Assembly: GCA_963169875.1 (NCBI GenBank) | Contig: CAUJEL010000099.1 | Location: 1-59,097 of the forward strand | DNA: 59,097 bases | Direction: 5' to 3' | Source: Candidatus Zhuqueibacterota bacterium | GTDB lineage: Bacteria; Zhuqueibacterota; Zhuqueibacteria; Residuimicrobiales; Residuimicrobiaceae | Shown: positions 43,142-50,978 of the stretch, one piece after another | Numbering within the stretch: position 1 is the first letter of the stretch | Layout of the letters: each line of letters begins with the position of its first letter | Notes under the pieces: generated by a model | What the model saw: only the letters and a program-made list of their open reading frames with translations | Databases searched by the model: none | What the model was told of the DNA's origin: nothing | Translations under genes and position numbers: made by a program

Positions 43142-44116
43142 TCAACGGTTTGCGGGCGGCTTTTTGGACTGTTCCTCAAATTCAAGTACGAGCTGCTGGA
43201 ATTTGGGGTCATCCTTGATATTTTCGTCCAAAGGAACCTGTTTGATGGAAGAGGAGACGATCTTTTTCTTCTTGTCCAGTTTGAGGTGGAGCACCCCGGC
43301 ATATTTTCCCATGGATTGTGAACTAACCATGATGGTTTTGAGATCCGATTTGCTCTGCTGTTGCAGCAGATACGTTTCGCCTCCGAGTACAGCGACATCA
43401 AAACCCGGAACTTCTGCAAGAACGGACTGCATCTTTTGGAATTTGCCATAATAGAGCAGAATCACCAGATCAGCCTTTTCGCGGATTTGCGGCATGAGCG
43501 TTTTGGCAACTTCCACCGGATCCCGATAATCCAGGACGGGTTCACCGGGCTTATTCACAAAAAGTTGTGACATCAGATTGTCCGTGAGACCGACCATGGC
43601 GACTTTTAACTTTTTAAATGGCAGACTTCGGTCTTTGGTTTCTGATTTGATCTCTTTGATGACAAAGGGCGCAAAAACGCTTTTACCGGAATCTTTTAAA
43701 AGTACATTTGCACACAAGAACGTGGTTTGATGCATCAGTTCAATTTTTTTCAAAAAAGTGGCCTTGGTGCTCCATTCACGATAGCCAAGATTGATCGCGG
43801 AATAATTCAGCCAGGTCATGCCTTTGGTGAGATATTCGTTGAGGATCAGACTGTTTGGATCGCTTCCTCTGCTGAATCCACCCGCATCAACCAGAAAATA
43901 AAAGTCCGCTGTTTTAGTGTCTTCCTGTAAGAAACTGGCCCGCCGGGCCAGTCCGCCATAGCGCGCTGACTTTCAGCCACACGGGGTTAAATAGCCGTTG
44001 ATATCATTGGAATAGTAGATGGCCACATTGGCGACATCGGGTTTGACGGCATCTTGTGCAAGCACAGAGACTGCAAGAATCCAGAGCGCCGTTAAGCAAT
44101 AGTGCAAATACTTCAT
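43142..44116 (-). CDS. Candidate selenoprotein: exported 5'-nucleotidase-fold protein with in-frame TGA (C-G-U)
   Basis: 324 codons from ATG 44116 (GGAAGG eight bases upstream) to the stop at 43142, with one in-frame TGA at 43975-43973 (codon 48). The signal peptide is 1-21. Then S-N-D-I-N-G-Y-L-T-P-C-G, the TGA, and without a frame change K-S-A-R-Y-G-G-L-A-R-R-A-S-F-L. The rest follows the metallophosphatase N-domain of 5'-nucleotidases through V-D-A-G-G-F near 83, L-C-A-N-V near 130 and V-A-M-V-G-L-T. Usual metal ligands are changed (D-x-N for D-x-H; L-G-Y-R-E for G-N-H-E), so a redox or binding role is more likely than hydrolysis. A hairpin follows the TGA. Terminators flank the gene. A nonsense mutation is the alternative. 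Confidence 0.75.
43934..43952 (-). promoter_or_regulatory. Candidate bacterial SECIS hairpin (5'-nucleotidase-fold protein)
   Basis: On the minus strand ACTGGCCC pairs perfectly with GGGCCAGT (8 bp) around the loop GGC. The loop starts 28 bases after the TGA at 43973. Stem length, small loop with leading G, and distance all fall within the usual bacterial SECIS limits. The hairpin lies entirely inside coding sequence. Confidence 0.68.
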
Positions 44117-44147
44117 AGGTAAGACCTTCCCATTACCCTTTGCGGTT

Positions 44148-44183
44148 AAAAAATGAGCCAGCAGCGTGGTCTGGCTCATTTTC
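44148..44183 (-). terminator. Terminator after the PorV-OmpA-AMIN gene
   Basis: AAAATGAGCCAG (44150-44161) pairs with CTGGCTCATTTT (44171-44182) around a nine-base loop. It ends the gene at 44206, so the next gene starts from its own promoter near 44120-44150. Confidence 0.88.
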
Positions 44184-44205
44184 ACTCATTATCAGCAATA
44201 TACCA

Positions 44206-46107
44206 TTATTTGACAGAAATAACCACAAAATTATCCACAGATTTTATCTCAGCATCGATTTTTCTGGAGAGATCGAATACGACGCGGGAGAATTTTCCGC
44301 TGGGATGATATCCCAGTCTGGCGCGCAGAAAGGCGCCCCGATTCAACTCATAACTGGCGATATCGTTGAGCAGAAAGATATTGGAAAAATCGATCACCAG
44401 ACGGTTGGGATTATCCAGCATATCCTGCTTGAAACTGACTTTGCCATTACAGATAATGCGCACCGTATCGTCATCCAGAATTTCAACAGCTTTGATGGCG
44501 GAAGCCTCGGGCATCTCGGGCACAGAATCCATGGTATAGAGTAAAAATTCAACCCGGCGATTGCGGAAGCGGCCTTCTGCGGTTTCATTGGTTGCGATGG
44601 GCCGTGATTCGCCATAACCGACCGGCATATAGAATTTTTCGCGTGATAATTTTTCTTTATTGATCAAAAAGACCATGACGCTATCGATGCGCCTCTGCGA
44701 CAGTCTGATGTTATATTCTTCGGTGCCGATATAATCGGTGTGTCCTGACAGTTGCACCTTGGCTTCGGGATAGGTGTTGAGGATCTCGCCTGCTTTGTGC
44801 ATGGTTTCAAATTCTTCGCTGCGAATATTGGCCTTATCAAAGTCAAAATTAATGCGCATGCTGACGAGGATCTTTTCGCGTGTCTTGGGCTCAACCTCTA
44901 TTTTCCCCTGGCTTTCCGCGGCTATTTTCTGGATGCGCGCCAACCTGCTGGCAATTTCCTCTTCCAGTTTGCGGGCTCTTTCCTCCATGGCGCGGGTGCG
45001 TTCTTCCGCTTCCTGAGCCGCTTTCCTGGCTTTTTCGGCTGCTTCCAATTCCTGTTGCAGCCGGTCATCAAAGCCGCTGCGATCCATCATGCCCATGGAA
45101 TAGACGCGTTGTGCGACACCAAATTTCAGAACCACCGAAAAGCGGTGTGAAGCTTCATCAAATGCGTCCATGGGTGCATACGCGTAATCAAAGCGCAGCC
45201 TCGAATTCGCCAGCCAATCAGCAGGCATATTCAAGCCAACCCCAGCGGACCAGCGGTTGACCTCCACTTCGTGGAATTTGAATCCTGCCCGCAGCGCGAT
45301 GAGTTCACTGACGATGAATTCTCCACCCGCATAGTAACGCAATTTTTCATCTTTGGGGAGCAGCACATCAGCAGTTAAGTTGACATCGAATGCATTCGAG
45401 AGCGGCAGAAAGAGGCCAGCGCCCCCGCGATAGGCCAAAGGCAGTGCTGCGCTTTGGTTGGCAAATTTAATTTTGGTGAAACCAATATTTTGCGCGGATG
45501 CGGCCAGAGCGAAATATTTATAAAAATAATGCACGCCAAAGTCAGCGCCATAAGCGGTGCTCTGCTCGCCGATCAGATTTTGCCGCAAAAATTTTGCAGC
45601 CCCGCCAAAACTGATATAGCTGGAGCCCATCTTGAGCTTGTTCGCATAGGCTAGGGTGAACAGGATATCGTCGCTCGACGAACTGCCGCCAGTCTGAAAA
45701 AACGACTCGTCCAGTTCCTGGATTTCACCCTCATTAAAGTAGGTAAAATCGGCGGCTATAACGCCAAATTTTGTGGGCAAAGCCACACCTAAAGCGCCCT
45801 GTTCGGTATCATCAATCCAGTTGTGAAAACTGGCTGTCAGCTGCGGTTTTGTGATGAGACCGAGGTTTGCCGGATTAAACCGCAACCCGGTTATTTCGCC
45901 ACCGACGGCAGAATACGCTTCTCCCATGGCAACGGCACGAGCGGTCGGATTGATTCTGAGAAAGGGTGCACCATGTAGCCCAATCCCCTTGTTTACCTGG
46001 GCAAAAGCACCCTCCTGGAATACGAATAACAGCGTGAGGAGGAATAACCCGATGATCCATGCCAGGTGACGATCTCGCAAGATCGAAAAGGTCTTCATAC
46101 GTTTCAT
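44206..46107 (-). CDS. PorV-like barrel fused to OmpA and AMIN domains
   Basis: 633 residues. A signal peptide (to about 36) is followed by a PorV/PorQ-type outer-membrane barrel (about 40-335; start A-P-F-L-R-I-N-P-T-A-R-A-V-A-M-G). A charged coiled coil (350-400) links to an OmpA peptidoglycan-binding domain (about 410-525, with L-S-G-H-T-D-Y-I-G and N-I-R-L-S-Q-R-R). The C-terminal 95 residues look like an AMIN domain (V-R-I-I-C-N-G-K through R-V-V-F-D-L-S-R-K). PorV proteins act as shuttle or receptor in type IX secretion; OmpA and AMIN domains contact cell wall. The fusion would tie an outer-membrane barrel to peptidoglycan. Confidence 0.87.
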   Translation of the reverse strand: MKRMKTFSILRDRHLAWIIGLFLLTLLFVFQEGAFAQVNKGIGLHGAPFLRINPTARAVAMGEAYSAVGGEITGLRFNPANLGLITKPQLTASFHNWIDDTEQGALGVALPTKFGVIAADFTYFNEGEIQELDESFFQTGGSSSSDDILFTLAYANKLKMGSSYISFGGAAKFLRQNLIGEQSTAYGADFGVHYFYKYFALAASAQNIGFTKIKFANQSAALPLAYRGGAGLFLPLSNAFDVNLTADVLLPKDEKLRYYAGGEFIVSELIALRAGFKFHEVEVNRWSAGVGLNMPADWLANSRLRFDYAYAPMDAFDEASHRFSVVLKFGVAQRVYSMGMMDRSGFDDRLQQELEAAEKARKAAQEAEERTRAMEERARKLEEEIASRLARIQKIAAESQGKIEVEPKTREKILVSMRINFDFDKANIRSEEFETMHKAGEILNTYPEAKVQLSGHTDYIGTEEYNIRLSQRRIDSVMVFLINKEKLSREKFYMPVGYGESRPIATNETAEGRFRNRRVEFLLYTMDSVPEMPEASAIKAVEILDDDTVRIICNGKVSFKQDMLDNPNRLVIDFSNIFLLNDIASYELNRGAFLRARLGYHPSGKFSRVVFDLSRKIDAEIKSVDNFVVISVK

Positions 46108-46175
46108 TTTAACTCCATCAGCAAGTCATTTAACATGAATGACAAATACTTTAATTAAAAAAAATAATCATCCGT

Positions 46176-49088
46176 TTAACGGACAATTACAAATTTTCTG
46201 TAAAAGGCGACTTGTTCGACAGCTCCTGTTTCGGCGCTGATGAGATTTGCATGCACCTTGGCCCAATAGGTGCCGCTGCTGACGGGTTGACCGTTGCTGT
46301 TATTCATGTCCCACCAGTTTTCGACGATGCCATATTTTTCCTTTGGCACGGGCACTCCTGTGCTGAAGTTCAGGGAATTTCCATCGAGTTCGCGCACTTT
46401 TTCTCCTGCCAGATTAAAAATCTCGATAAATCTCACGATGAGCGATCCGGTGGAGGAGGCGACGCGCATGCGAAACCGGTCATGGCGGTCGCGATGGAAC
46501 GGATTGGGACCAATTTCGATCACATAGGGATCACGTCCAAAATAGATATAAACGTCTCCCCCGCCGTTACCGGTATCGCTTTCTGAGGGTACCAGTACCG
46601 AAGTGACCAGGGGAAGATTATCGAGATATTCTGCAGTGATGCTGTGGCCAGGCAAAGTTTCTATTTCTCCGTTGCCGCGGACTCCGTTATTACTGCGATT
46701 CACACGGATGGGGGTGCTGTTAATGAACTCTCCGGTGTTCCATTTGCCGTTTGCGGAGACTTCATAGAGCGTGACGGACTCCTCATCCTGGGTTTGGCGG
46801 TCGTATACGGTAACCTTGATGGATTCTCTGTTATCGGGGTCGAGGTTACGATCCATCTCACCTTTTATGCGAACAAACAGCGAATCTCCAAACCACGCTT
46901 TTGTGATCACTGTTTTTTTTGCGTTTTCAAAGGCGATGGAGCCCTGGGTATTTTTAACCACCAGGATGGAATCGCTTGATTGATCCAGGGTATTCAAGGG
47001 ATCCTGGTAGGTGACCACCAGAATATCGCGGTCCGCAGCCTCCATGATCAGGTTGGCGGGATCCGCATCCTGCGTAATGAGGATAGGGATCGATTTGCTG
47101 GAGAAGAATCCGCCGAGCGTCAATAGCTTGAGATCAACATTCACGGTGTCCCGGGTCTTGATGGAATGGACTTTGACGGTGTAGGTCGTATTGAAGGGTT
47201 CGAGATCGGAATCGCGCAGCAGGACGTGGAGGCTATCGGCGAGGCTTTCGCCAGCGGGAAGCGTTTGTGTGGCGCGATAGTGAGATTTGTTGTTGCCATA
47301 TTTGTCTGTGAAATGGATATTTGAATTGGCGGTGGGCACGGCCTCCCAGGTCACTTCCCAATAATCCATCTCCGGGGAGACGGAGGAATTCAGGGTTGTG
47401 AGATTGGCGTAGAGAATGATCGACTGCAATCCCTTGAGTGCGGAGTATGTTTCCAGATTGAAGGTATTTTCTTCACTCAGTTTGCTAGCGGTGAAGCGCT
47501 CCAGTATCTGGGATGTTTTTCCGTCAAGCACTCTGATCTCCAGATTTATTTTATCGCGTTTAACCGGGTCGCTGGGGAGTTTGCTGCGGAAGAAGAGCTT
47601 TTTCCACTTGGAGACGAGCGTGGTCGAACCTTCGGAGAGGATAGGCGAATAAAAATAGGCATCTTTCTGGTCGACTTTATAAAAGTGATGTTTGATGGTC
47701 ACATTACTCAGAGTTGGCGTGCGCAGTGGGTCCGTTGTTTTGAGAAAGGCGCGGAACTGATACAATCTGTGGCCATTGTGAATGGGATTGATGGCCATGG
47801 CGGGCCGGTCATAATAGCTTTCCGTGCCGGCGGGTCCATACCAGGTGGCGCCTTCCAGATCGCCGAGTGAGTTCGCTGAGCGCAGTTGCAGGGCGATGCT
47901 GGTGACGCCGGATGTTGTATCTGAAGTCCAGCGCAATGAATCAAAAACCGATTCGCGGTTCTCGCCAAAGTCGTAGACGCGCGAGACAGCGAAAGTGTCG
48001 GTGTAGGCCAGACGGGCCGGATAATTTTCAAAAACGGCCAGTGTTCTGCCGTTTTCGATGCGGTCGATATCCCGCAAGCCATTGAGACGGCGGTGGAACT
48101 GCCAGACGATCTGGCCGGCCTGATTCACCTGGATGATGCGGTTATTGCCGGCATCGGCGATGAGCACATCTCTCGAAGGCAGCAGGATATCTGCGTCGGT
48201 AGGAAGTTTCAGCCCGACGTTTCCGGAGTCTGCGATGCCCGTACGGCCGAACTGCCAAAGGATTTTTTTACTGGACCTTTCAACGAGAATCACGCGGTGA
48301 TTTGATTGGTCCGTTATGAGAATTTGGCCTTCTGCAGTGAGATATTGAATATCGACAGGTGATTTCAGGGTGTCTGTCCCGATCTGCCAGATGATATTAT
48401 TGTTCTTGGCGTCGACAATAATGACCCGGTTATTGCCCTTATCGGCGATGATGTACTCGTCCGTTCCAATTATTTTCTCGGCATCTTCGGGTGCCCGCAG
48501 CTGATTGAAGCCATTTCCTTCGCGATAAAGGGGATCTCCGTACATCCAATCGATTTTGCTGGTCTCTTTATCAACGGTCAGGATGCGATTGCGGTCTTGA
48601 TCGGTGATCACCACTTTGAAATAATTGGTCGCCTGATCGCGGAAGATGAACGCGTCCACGGGTTTATTGAGATAGCGGACATCGTTTGGATCGGTGGCGC
48701 TTTGGGCGGGTGGGAATGTCCAGGTTTCGACTTGGGTGCGGGCGTTGATTTCGAAAACGCGTCGTCCCAACGCATCCGTCACCAGATAGAGTTCCTGATC
48801 GCCCACGATGCGGCTGTCGATGTCTTCGGCCGCCACAATGGCGATATTGCCTGGCCACACCCATTCCAATCCAAAGAGCTTGTAATCCAGCGTTTCATTT
48901 CGGCCGGAATAGGCATAGTTGGGCTCCAGCGTAGCCACATCGCTGAGGTAGACGCCGTTGCCCTTGATGGTTTTGGTGAATAATGGATCACCGTCATCAA
49001 ACTGTCCTGAATAGGTCTGAGCCAGGATAATTTCAGGGAGCAGCAGGATGAAAGCAATTGCCGGTATTAAAAGACGCTGTTTTTTCAT
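46176..49088 (-). CDS. Secreted NHL/PQQ-type beta-propeller protein with FlgD-like tail
   Basis: 970 residues with signal peptide 1-23. Residues 60-350 hold repeated propeller blades such as I-I-A-D-K-G-N-N-R-V-I-I-V and I-T-D-Q-S-N-H-R-V-I-L-V, typical of NHL-repeat proteins. The middle (about 370-830) is a series of beta-sandwich segments. The last 110 residues begin I-G-P-N-P-F-H and end Y-R-K-F-V-I-V-R, a FlgD-Ig/type IX-like sorting tail. It is a large surface or exported protein, ligand unknown. Downstream lies the PorV-OmpA fusion gene (gap 68 bases), so the two may be expressed together at the envelope. Confidence 0.85.
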   Translation of the reverse strand: MKKQRLLIPAIAFILLLPEIILAQTYSGQFDDGDPLFTKTIKGNGVYLSDVATLEPNYAYSGRNETLDYKLFGLEWVWPGNIAIVAAEDIDSRIVGDQELYLVTDALGRRVFEINARTQVETWTFPPAQSATDPNDVRYLNKPVDAFIFRDQATNYFKVVITDQDRNRILTVDKETSKIDWMYGDPLYREGNGFNQLRAPEDAEKIIGTDEYIIADKGNNRVIIVDAKNNNIIWQIGTDTLKSPVDIQYLTAEGQILITDQSNHRVILVERSSKKILWQFGRTGIADSGNVGLKLPTDADILLPSRDVLIADAGNNRIIQVNQAGQIVWQFHRRLNGLRDIDRIENGRTLAVFENYPARLAYTDTFAVSRVYDFGENRESVFDSLRWTSDTTSGVTSIALQLRSANSLGDLEGATWYGPAGTESYYDRPAMAINPIHNGHRLYQFRAFLKTTDPLRTPTLSNVTIKHHFYKVDQKDAYFYSPILSEGSTTLVSKWKKLFFRSKLPSDPVKRDKINLEIRVLDGKTSQILERFTASKLSEENTFNLETYSALKGLQSIILYANLTTLNSSVSPEMDYWEVTWEAVPTANSNIHFTDKYGNNKSHYRATQTLPAGESLADSLHVLLRDSDLEPFNTTYTVKVHSIKTRDTVNVDLKLLTLGGFFSSKSIPILITQDADPANLIMEAADRDILVVTYQDPLNTLDQSSDSILVVKNTQGSIAFENAKKTVITKAWFGDSLFVRIKGEMDRNLDPDNRESIKVTVYDRQTQDEESVTLYEVSANGKWNTGEFINSTPIRVNRSNNGVRGNGEIETLPGHSITAEYLDNLPLVTSVLVPSESDTGNGGGDVYIYFGRDPYVIEIGPNPFHRDRHDRFRMRVASSTGSLIVRFIEIFNLAGEKVRELDGNSLNFSTGVPVPKEKYGIVENWWDMNNSNGQPVSSGTYWAKVHANLISAETGAVEQVAFYRKFVIVR

Positions 49089-49235
49089 GATTCCTTCCGT
49101 CCTTTTGACCGTATGGAATATTGAATAATTAATTATTTACTAAAGAAAATAAAAAAAAGTCTGGACTGTTAAGAGCGCTGTCGAGCGAAGAAGCCGGATC
49201 GCAACACAAGTATTTGCCTCCCTAACCCTTCACGG

Positions 49236-50147
49236 TCATTGATTTCGAACACTGGTGACCGTACCCAATGCGATGGATAAAAACTTTGCTTCCTCACTGT
49301 CTGCACGGCTGGTGAGGATGATCGGCACTTTGGCGCCGACGATGATGCCGGCGGTTTTAGAGTTTCCCAAATAGGTGAGTGTTTTATAAAATACATTCGC
49401 GGCTTCAATATCGGGCATGATGAGGATATCCGCATCACCACCCACCTCACTGATGATGCCTTTAACCTGACAGGATCTGCTGCTGACGGCATTGTCGACG
49501 GCCATCGGGCCATCGATGATGGCATGTTTAATTTGACCGCGCGCCGACATTTGCGACAATACAGCGGCATCCAGTGTGCAAGGCATACCTTCCCAATTAA
49601 CCTTTTCGATGGCAGTGATGATGGCCACCTTTGGCTTATCTATTCCCAGCATCCGCGCTGTTTGCACAGCGTTTTCGATGATGGAAACCTTGGCCTGCAG
49701 ATCCGGAGCGATGTTCATGGCGGCATCGGACAGCATGATCAGCTTGTGATAGGCTGGCACCTCGAAAGCGGCAAAGTGCGACAGCAATTTGCCGGCGCGC
49801 AGACCAGCTTCCTTATCCAGCACCCCTTTCAACAGGGTAGCCGTGGCGCACTTTCCTTTCATCAGCGTGTCAGCCATGCATTCGCGGATGAGTTGGATGG
49901 CGCGGGATACCGAGTGCCACTCGTTTTCCGCGTGGATGATGTCGAAAGCGCTGATATCGATATCATGCTGCTTGCTGGTTTCGATAATTTTATTTTTATC
50001 GCCGATCAACAACGCATCCGCGATGCCCTGCTGATGTGCCATTGACACAGCCTGTAATACATCCTCTTCCTCTGCCATGGCCACGGCGATTGTTTTTTTG
50101 GGGCTCCCTTTTACCTCTTTCAGCAACTCGGCAAACGAGGCGATCAT
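49236..50147 (-). CDS. ptb: Phosphate butyryltransferase
   Basis: 303 residues of the phosphate acetyl/butyryltransferase family: F-A-E-L-L-K-E-V near the start, L-I-G-D-K-N-K-I near 47, M-K-G-K-C-A-T near 96, and G-G-D-A-D-I-L-I-M-P-D-I-E-A-A-N near 235. It interconverts butyryl-CoA (or a related acyl-CoA) and acyl phosphate, which butyrate kinase then uses to make ATP. Its start overlaps the vapC stop by four bases, an unusual arrangement. buk lies beyond the toxin-antitoxin pair. True substrate chain length cannot be read. Confidence 0.9.
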   Translation of the reverse strand: MIASFAELLKEVKGSPKKTIAVAMAEEEDVLQAVSMAHQQGIADALLIGDKNKIIETSKQHDIDISAFDIIHAENEWHSVSRAIQLIRECMADTLMKGKCATATLLKGVLDKEAGLRAGKLLSHFAAFEVPAYHKLIMLSDAAMNIAPDLQAKVSIIENAVQTARMLGIDKPKVAIITAIEKVNWEGMPCTLDAAVLSQMSARGQIKHAIIDGPMAVDNAVSSRSCQVKGIISEVGGDADILIMPDIEAANVFYKTLTYLGNSKTAGIIVGAKVPIILTSRADSEEAKFLSIALGTVTSVRNQ

Positions 50148-50584
50148 AGTGTCTCCGTTAAAACCTGCTTTTGTGTCACATCGCTGCTGACAAATTCAGC
50201 GGCATTCACCGCTATTTGGGGAAACTTTCTCAATGAACTGCGATCCGTCGTCACCCAGGGCACGCCGAGTTCCTGGGCTAATGCGGCATATTCGACTTTA
50301 TAGGCCGGACAATCATATTTTTCTGCCAGAACAAAGATTTGCAGCGAAGGGACATCAAACTGTCCACCTTGCATCAAATTTTCGGCTTCCTGCATGACCA
50401 TGTTGGCCTGATGCAAGGATAAAATTTGTTTGCGAATATAGTAGGATAATATTTGACGAAATTCACTGCGCCAGATCAATGGTGCGATCCATGCCGTATC
50501 GTGAATCAATAATTGTCGCGCAATGGATGCTTTTTCGCTCTTGAGCAGTAAAGCGGCGATGATGTGCGCATCGACCACGATCAT
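50144..50584 (-). CDS. vapC: PIN-domain ribonuclease toxin (VapC-type)
   Basis: 146 residues opening M-I-V-V-D-A-H-I-I-A-A-L-L-L, with D5 as first acidic ligand. Later acidic positions include E in L-A-E-K-Y-D-C-P-A-Y near 107 and D in W-V-T-T-D-R near 124, the PIN-domain set. Such proteins cleave RNA and are held by their antitoxin. The start overlaps vapB by four bases, and its stop overlaps the ptb start by four bases, so all three are coupled. Confidence 0.88.
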   Translation of the reverse strand: MIVVDAHIIAALLLKSEKASIARQLLIHDTAWIAPLIWRSEFRQILSYYIRKQILSLHQANMVMQEAENLMQGGQFDVPSLQIFVLAEKYDCPAYKVEYAALAQELGVPWVTTDRSSLRKFPQIAVNAAEFVSSDVTQKQVLTETL

Positions 50585-50823
50585 GACCGGCCCTCATCAC
50601 GAGCTTTTTCCAAACTTGCCTCCGCGATGGAAGGAATGGACAAGCCCTTTTGAAGCTGCTCGATGCGCTTTAGGAAGGTGAGTGTATCGACGCGCTGGCT
50701 GCATATCGTTCGCTCGATGCACATGATGATTTCACTGTTGATGCTGCGACGGTTGTCTTTGGCGCTCTGCTTGAGCTTGCGATAAAGCTCGGGTGGAATA
50801 TTTTTTACCGTAATTGTGTGCAT
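50581..50823 (-). CDS. vapB: Ribbon-helix-helix antitoxin (FitA/VapB-type)
   Basis: 80 residues. The N-terminus M-H-T-I-T-V-K-N-I-P-P-E-L-Y-R-K-L-K and R-R-S-I-N-S-E-I-I form an Arc-type ribbon-helix-helix DNA-binding domain of the FitA class. The C-terminal part (about 45-80) would wrap the PIN toxin. It precedes vapC with a four-base overlap. The 155-base gap upstream of it, after buk, is where a self-regulated promoter would lie. Confidence 0.88.
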   Translation of the reverse strand: MHTITVKNIPPELYRKLKQSAKDNRRSINSEIIMCIERTICSQRVDTLTFLKRIEQLQKGLSIPSIAEASLEKARDEGRS

Positions 50824-50978
50824 ACAGCTTTCCCAAGGACAGGTTCTGATTTGGAACCATAATGGAATATACTGTTTTACACGCTAATTGTCAAGAAAAA
50901 TTGTAAGTTAGCTGTATATTTGCGTCAAATTGAGAGAAATGTCACAAAAAAAGTGCCTGCGCAGCTCCGTAACAAGCC

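Noticed and set aside
43142-44185. Split metallophosphatase read as a pseudogene or as two separate genes
   Set aside because: Frame, spacing and protein character are continuous across a single TGA. A SECIS-like hairpin follows, and a second gene in the window shows the same design. A plain nonsense mutation remains possible and is noted as the alternative.
44117-44185. Longer start (ATG 44185) for the metallophosphatase-like gene
   Set aside because: This extension would run through the terminator hairpin at 44148-44183. ATG 44116 has a ribosome-binding site and is followed by a signal peptide.
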